DNA from: Tannerella sp.
GTDB lineage: Bacteria; Bacteroidota; Bacteroidia; Bacteroidales; Tannerellaceae
DNA: 7,641 nt
NCBI GenBank assembly: GCA_031275525.1
Contig: JAISOP010000071.1
Span: forward strand, 1-7,641
Direction: 5' to 3'
Positions 4,370-7,641 of the stretch are shown here, piece after piece. Numbering within the stretch: the first letter of the stretch is position 1; every line of letters begins with the position of its first letter. Below the pieces are notes generated by a model. That model had not been told where the DNA came from. It did not search any database and saw only the letters and a list, made by a program, of their open reading frames with translations. A program made the position numbers and the translations under genes.

Positions 4370-6979
4370 TCAATGGATGATTATTTTCTTTGTTACTGCT
4401 CCCCTGCCGTATTGGAGGGTGAGGAGGTAGATGCCTTTTTCCAGTCCGGAAGTAATTGCGCGTTCGTTATCGGGGAGAATCCGGACGGCGATTCGCCTGC
4501 CGGAGACGTTGGAAAGCGTTGCTTCCCGGATGCGCTCACTTGATTGGAAGGCTGGTTCGCCGGATTCTGCGGGACTGGCTGAAGTGGCGATCACTTCCTT
4601 TCTCAAAGTCGGGTACTCTCCTTCTGTCATTGTCCAGGTATTTTCAAAGTCCCAGGTGAGATTGTCGTCGTAGAATTGCCTTGTTTTGTATGTTCCAGCG
4701 GGATTGTAATGAATAATGCCGTCCGGTATCTCGCCGCCGCGTCCCCTGTCGTTGCTGTTGAGGTAATTCAGCGTAATGCCTGTGCGGGCATAGACTTTGT
4801 CAAAGAGTTCGAAATCGGCATAAGCCGCGCCCCTTCTGCAAAAAAACAGGTTGGAAGTAGCCGCCCCGATGGTATCCGGTACGACAATCACTTCTTCCAT
4901 TTTGATGTATTGGTGATTGTCGTAGAAAGCCAGTATTCCGGCGGCGTTACCGGCGATATGCTCCTTTTGCTCCGATGTGATTGCTCCGGTTACATACACG
5001 CGCCGGATGTCGATCTTTGCCATTGAATTGCCGGTGGCAGAGTGAACAAAAGCAACGATTCCGGCGGCGCAGGAGGGGACGTTCATATCCGTACTCCGGG
5101 CAGTTGCCGTTACGCTGGCCGTTACATAGCAGTCGTGGATTATGTTGTATCCCGGGTGATTAGCATCGCGCGCTACCCGGCCTGCGATGCCTCCTGCTTC
5201 AGTGTCACTGACTATAGTTCCGCTTACCGAAACGCGTTCTATTTTACTTTCACCGATCATGGCTCCCGCAATACCGCCCGAAGGCGCTTTTCCCTTAATG
5301 CTGACATCCGTTAAGCTGAGGTTCCTGATTTCTGCATGGTCAATTCGTCCGAACAGTCCTTTGAAATTACTTTCGGTCGATATTTTCAAGTTTCTGATGC
5401 TGTACCCCTTACCGTCCAATATCCCGCTGAATCGCAGCGGATCGGAATCCGTTGCGCCGGCCGCCCCGATGGGTATCCATTCGGTATTTTCAGGAATATC
5501 AATGTCGTTTGTCAGATAATAATTGCCGTTCAGGTCGTTGCGCATATAACGTTCCATATCTTCCACGCTGCCGATGGCGACCGGCGGTTTCAAAGCAGGG
5601 TCTTCCGGATTATCGACGTCCATCAAGATACCGCGATCACCCTGTTCTTCCATCCACTGTTCGAGTTTGGCTTTCATCAGGGTAATTCTTTCGGCATGTT
5701 CAGGGAGATTGGCTCTATTGTTGAGTTCCCATGTATCTTCCAGGAGGTCGTAGAGTTCTATTTCCGGTCTTTGAAGAAACCGTTCGGTTAGAAATGCCGC
5801 CCTGTCATCCGTTTGTGCGGATGACATCCAGGACGTCCAGATGCTTCCGGCATCATTGGGATTCATCATGTGTTTTTCGTAATAGTCGGCATCCGGCTTG
5901 AGATTGACAATCAGTTTATACCTTTTGTCCTGTATGCTTCGAACAGGATAGGCGGTACCTTCCGGAATATTGTTGTGAATACCGTAAGCCCATTCGCGAT
6001 GTTCGTCTTTTTTTCCGGAAAGCACATCCAGGCAGCTGCTTCCGTCAAGTTCTTCAACAGGCATTCCGTCGGCAAATTCGATCAAGGTCGGTAATATGTC
6101 TTCGTACTGAACAAGCGCATCCGTTACTTTACCCTGCTCAATTTTAGCCGGGTAACGGGCGATGAAAGCGCTGTTTTGCCCGTAGCGGTAACAGGTCCAT
6201 TTTCCGAAAGGCAGTTGAGGCCCCTGCTCGCCTAAAAACAGAATCAGCGTATTATCCAGATTTCCCGAAGTTTCAAGCACTTTCAGTACAGAGCCGACTT
6301 CATTGTCCAGTTCTTTTATTTCAGCCAGGTACTTGCAGTATTCGGTTCTTGTCTTTTCATTATCTACGGTGTTGGGAGGCAGGATAACCGTATGGGGATC
6401 GAATTGGCTCGCATCTCCCCACGTCCAGGGCATGTGCGAATGGATACTGCATACGAACAGACAGAAAGGTTCGCTGTCGTTTCTTTGTATAAATTCGGTG
6501 ATGCCGTTTGTGGTATAATTTGCCGTGGGGGAAACACAGTCAACCGTGAAGCCGTCGATTTTTTCAAAACCGTAAACGGCCGGCTGGCTTGCCGGGTGGT
6601 CTTTGCCCGTTCTCCCGACCCGGTAGCCCAAATCCGAAAGATAATGTGTTACGCTCTTTATTCTGTTGTAAGACGGTTTATGATTTTGATAGGAGCCGTG
6701 ACGTACCGGATACAGGCCTGTGTAAAGAGAGGCCCGTATCGGTACGCTCATTGCGCATGAAGCGTAATTGTTTGTAAAACGAATGCCTTCGCTTGCCAGA
6801 CGGTCAATATTTGGCGTTGATACATTCTTTCCTCCATAGCAGCTCAATTCGTTTGTACCCAGATCATCGGCAAGGATGACTACGATATTGGGCTTTTCTT
6901 TCGGCAGTTGAGTTGCTGCAGAGGTAGAAACGAACGGTAGCCCGGAAAGTAGCAGCTGGATGCACTTTTCCTTTTTCAT
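4370..6979 (-). CDS. Secreted sulfatase fused to GLUG repeats and a T9SS sorting domain
   Basis: An 869-residue multidomain enzyme expected to remove sulfate esters (or N-sulfate) from glycans. Residues 1-22 are a signal peptide. The sulfatase domain covers about 28-450: NIVVILADDLG (31-41) gives metal ligands D38 and D39. S78-V-P-I-R82-ASLYTG is the C/S-x-P-x-R signature in its serine form, where S78 would become formylglycine. TGKDHP (124-129) supplies K126 and H128, SIHSHMPW (178-185) supplies H180 and H182, and FLGEQG (248-253) with FGKW (258-261) closes the active site. E251-Q252 stands where most members have Asp then Asn or His. Residues about 465-790 form a GLUG-type region (SGILDGKGYSIRNLKI, GLFGRI, GGIAGAM, GGIAGRV), a beta-helix-like module often found in bacterial surface proteins. 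Residues about 813-869 are a short sorting domain (ATLSNVSGRRIAVR, GLEKGIYLLTLQY, KKIIIH). The gene starts 23 bases after the Big_2 gene. The exact sulfated substrate is unknown. Confidence 0.93.
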   Translation of the reverse strand: MKKEKCIQLLLSGLPFVSTSAATQLPKEKPNIVVILADDLGTNELSCYGGKNVSTPNIDRLASEGIRFTNNYASCAMSVPIRASLYTGLYPVRHGSYQNHKPSYNRIKSVTHYLSDLGYRVGRTGKDHPASQPAVYGFEKIDGFTVDCVSPTANYTTNGITEFIQRNDSEPFCLFVCSIHSHMPWTWGDASQFDPHTVILPPNTVDNEKTRTEYCKYLAEIKELDNEVGSVLKVLETSGNLDNTLILFLGEQGPQLPFGKWTCYRYGQNSAFIARYPAKIEQGKVTDALVQYEDILPTLIEFADGMPVEELDGSSCLDVLSGKKDEHREWAYGIHNNIPEGTAYPVRSIQDKRYKLIVNLKPDADYYEKHMMNPNDAGSIWTSWMSSAQTDDRAAFLTERFLQRPEIELYDLLEDTWELNNRANLPEHAERITLMKAKLEQWMEEQGDRGILMDVDNPEDPALKPPVAIGSVEDMERYMRNDLNGNYYLTNDIDIPENTEWIPIGAAGATDSDPLRFSGILDGKGYSIRNLKISTESNFKGLFGRIDHAEIRNLSLTDVSIKGKAPSGGIAGAMIGESKIERVSVSGTIVSDTEAGGIAGRVARDANHPGYNIIHDCYVTASVTATARSTDMNVPSCAAGIVAFVHSATGNSMAKIDIRRVYVTGAITSEQKEHIAGNAAGILAFYDNHQYIKMEEVIVVPDTIGAATSNLFFCRRGAAYADFELFDKVYARTGITLNYLNSNDRGRGGEIPDGIIHYNPAGTYKTRQFYDDNLTWDFENTWTMTEGEYPTLRKEVIATSASPAESGEPAFQSSERIREATLSNVSGRRIAVRILPDNERAITSGLEKGIYLLTLQYGRGAVTKKIIIH

Positions 6980-7173
6980 ATTTCTGTCTGTTCTCTTAAT
7001 TGTTAATCAATGATTATTTTCCGGGTAGCTGTTCCTTTGCTGTATTTGACAGAGAGCAAGTAAACACCTTTTTTCAGACCGGAAATGTTTGAAAGCAGGT
7101 CTTCCGGCTGTGTCCGGACGGCGATTCTTCTGCCGGCGATGTCGGAAAGCGTTGCTTCCAGGATGCGCTCGCT
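4480..7173 (-). repeat. 61-base homologous segment in two sorting-domain coding regions (4480-4540 and 7113-7173)
   Basis: The segments at 4480-4540 (end of the sulfatase gene) and 7113-7173 (end of the Big_2 gene) match at 54 of 61 bases without gaps, by hand alignment, including the identical core GGAAAGCGTTGCTTCC. Both encode SSERI-x-EATLS...GRRIAVR. The similarity falls off on both sides, including within the rest of the sorting domain. The coordinates given span both copies; only the two segments named are repeated. Confidence 0.8.
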
Positions 7174-7641
7174 CGACAGGATTGTGCTTAACGAAGTCAA
7201 ATCAGTTACCGTTACTTCGCAGATGTCAGACTGTTCGCCGCTGGTTGCGGTGATTGTCGCCGTTCCTTCGCTGACGGCTGTTACCAGTCCGGTTTCGGAG
7301 ACGGTTGCTACATCCGGGTGGCTGCTTGACCAGGATACGGTTTTATCGGTTGCGTTTTCCGGGAAAACGGTAGCGGTCAGCTGTTGCGTAACGCCAACTT
7401 CAAGCGTTGCTTCCGTAATATCCAGTGTTACGGACGCGACGGGAATTGTTGGAACTGTTACCGTTACTTCGCAGCTTGCCGTGCGTTCGCCGTTTTGCGT
7501 GGTTGCGGTGATTGTCGCCGTTCCTTCGCTGACGGCTGTTACCAGTCCGGTTTCGGAGACGGTTGCTACATCCGGGTGGCTGCTTGACCAGGGTACGGTT
7601 TTATCGGTTGCATTATCCGGGAGAACGGTAGCGGTCAGCTG
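7003..7641 (-). CDS. Big_2 (bacterial Ig-like) repeat surface protein, C-terminal part (cut by window edge)
   Basis: The last 212 residues of a protein whose start lies beyond the right edge; the reading frame is open to base 7641 and ends in TAA at 7005-7003. Two bacterial Ig-like group 2 domains are visible. One occupies residues 1-63 (entered in mid-domain) and the other about 67-146. Each has the family pattern: QLTATV, P-[DE]-NATDKTV, W-SSSHPDVATVS, TGLVTAVSEGTATITAT. Residues about 155-212 are a short T9SS type A-like sorting domain (ATLSDIAGRRIAVR, GLKKGVYLLSVKY, RKIIID). Big_2 domains are structural or carbohydrate-contact modules in surface proteins and enzymes; the catalytic or main domain, if any, would be further upstream and cannot be seen. 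The gene ends 23 bases before the sulfatase start, so the two are probably in one operon. The promoter is outside the window. Confidence 0.88.
   Translation of the reverse strand, partial: QLTATVLPDNATDKTVPWSSSHPDVATVSETGLVTAVSEGTATITATTQNGERTASCEVTVTVPTIPVASVTLDITEATLEVGVTQQLTATVFPENATDKTVSWSSSHPDVATVSETGLVTAVSEGTATITATSGEQSDICEVTVTDLTSLSTILSSERILEATLSDIAGRRIAVRTQPEDLLSNISGLKKGVYLLSVKYSKGTATRKIIID
7243..7641 (-). repeat. Tandem Big_2-coding DNA repeat, 258-base period
   Basis: The segments 7243-7383 and 7501-7641 align over 141 bases with four differences by hand count, at a period of 258 bases (86 codons). The differences give three amino-acid changes (L/F, D/E, P/S). The linkers between the copies are less alike. 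The match runs to the window edge and probably continues. Confidence 0.88.

Overview
This window looks like part of a polysaccharide-degradation locus from a member of the Bacteroidota, most likely Bacteroidales or a relative with a type IX secretion system (T9SS). Three signs point there. Several products end in T9SS type-A-like C-terminal sorting domains. One protein has SusE/SusF-like glycan-binding domains. The leaders are AT-rich and lack a clear Shine-Dalgarno sequence. The species cannot be named from the sequence. All five genes lie on the minus strand, so transcription runs from right to left.

Layout in the direction of transcription: (1) 7641-7003 is the 3' part of a surface protein with two bacterial Ig-like group 2 (Big_2) repeats and a sorting domain. 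(2) After 23 bases, 6979-4370 encodes a sulfatase with a serine-type formylglycine motif, fused to a GLUG-repeat region and a sorting domain. (3) A 270-base gap, 4369-4100, holds a small palindrome and a 127-base nested inverted-repeat element. (4) 4099-1841 encodes a secreted family 31 glycoside hydrolase. (5) After 19 bases, 1821-469 encodes a SusE/SusF-like binding protein that carries a sorting domain instead of a lipoprotein anchor. (6) A 158-base gap, 468-311, holds a second copy of the palindromic element. (7) 310-1 is the start of a secreted protein with calcium-loop VCBS/FG-GAP repeats, cut by the left edge.

The inferred picture is a set of secreted enzymes and binders acting on a sulfated or complex glycan. 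The sulfatase and the SusE/F-like binder would go to the cell surface or medium through T9SS. The GH31 enzyme has only a plain signal peptide and would work in the periplasm on released oligosaccharides. No SusC/SusD pair, regulator or T9SS component is visible, so this is not shown to be a complete utilization locus, and the substrate is unknown.

The most unusual non-coding feature is the pair of 78-79 base double-hairpin elements at 387-464 and 4141-4219. They share a 32-base exact inverted match, while their other arm differs in sequence but keeps its pairing. One copy sits inside a 14-base perfect terminal inverted repeat, as a small non-autonomous mobile element would. I saw no complete new defence or regulatory system in this window.
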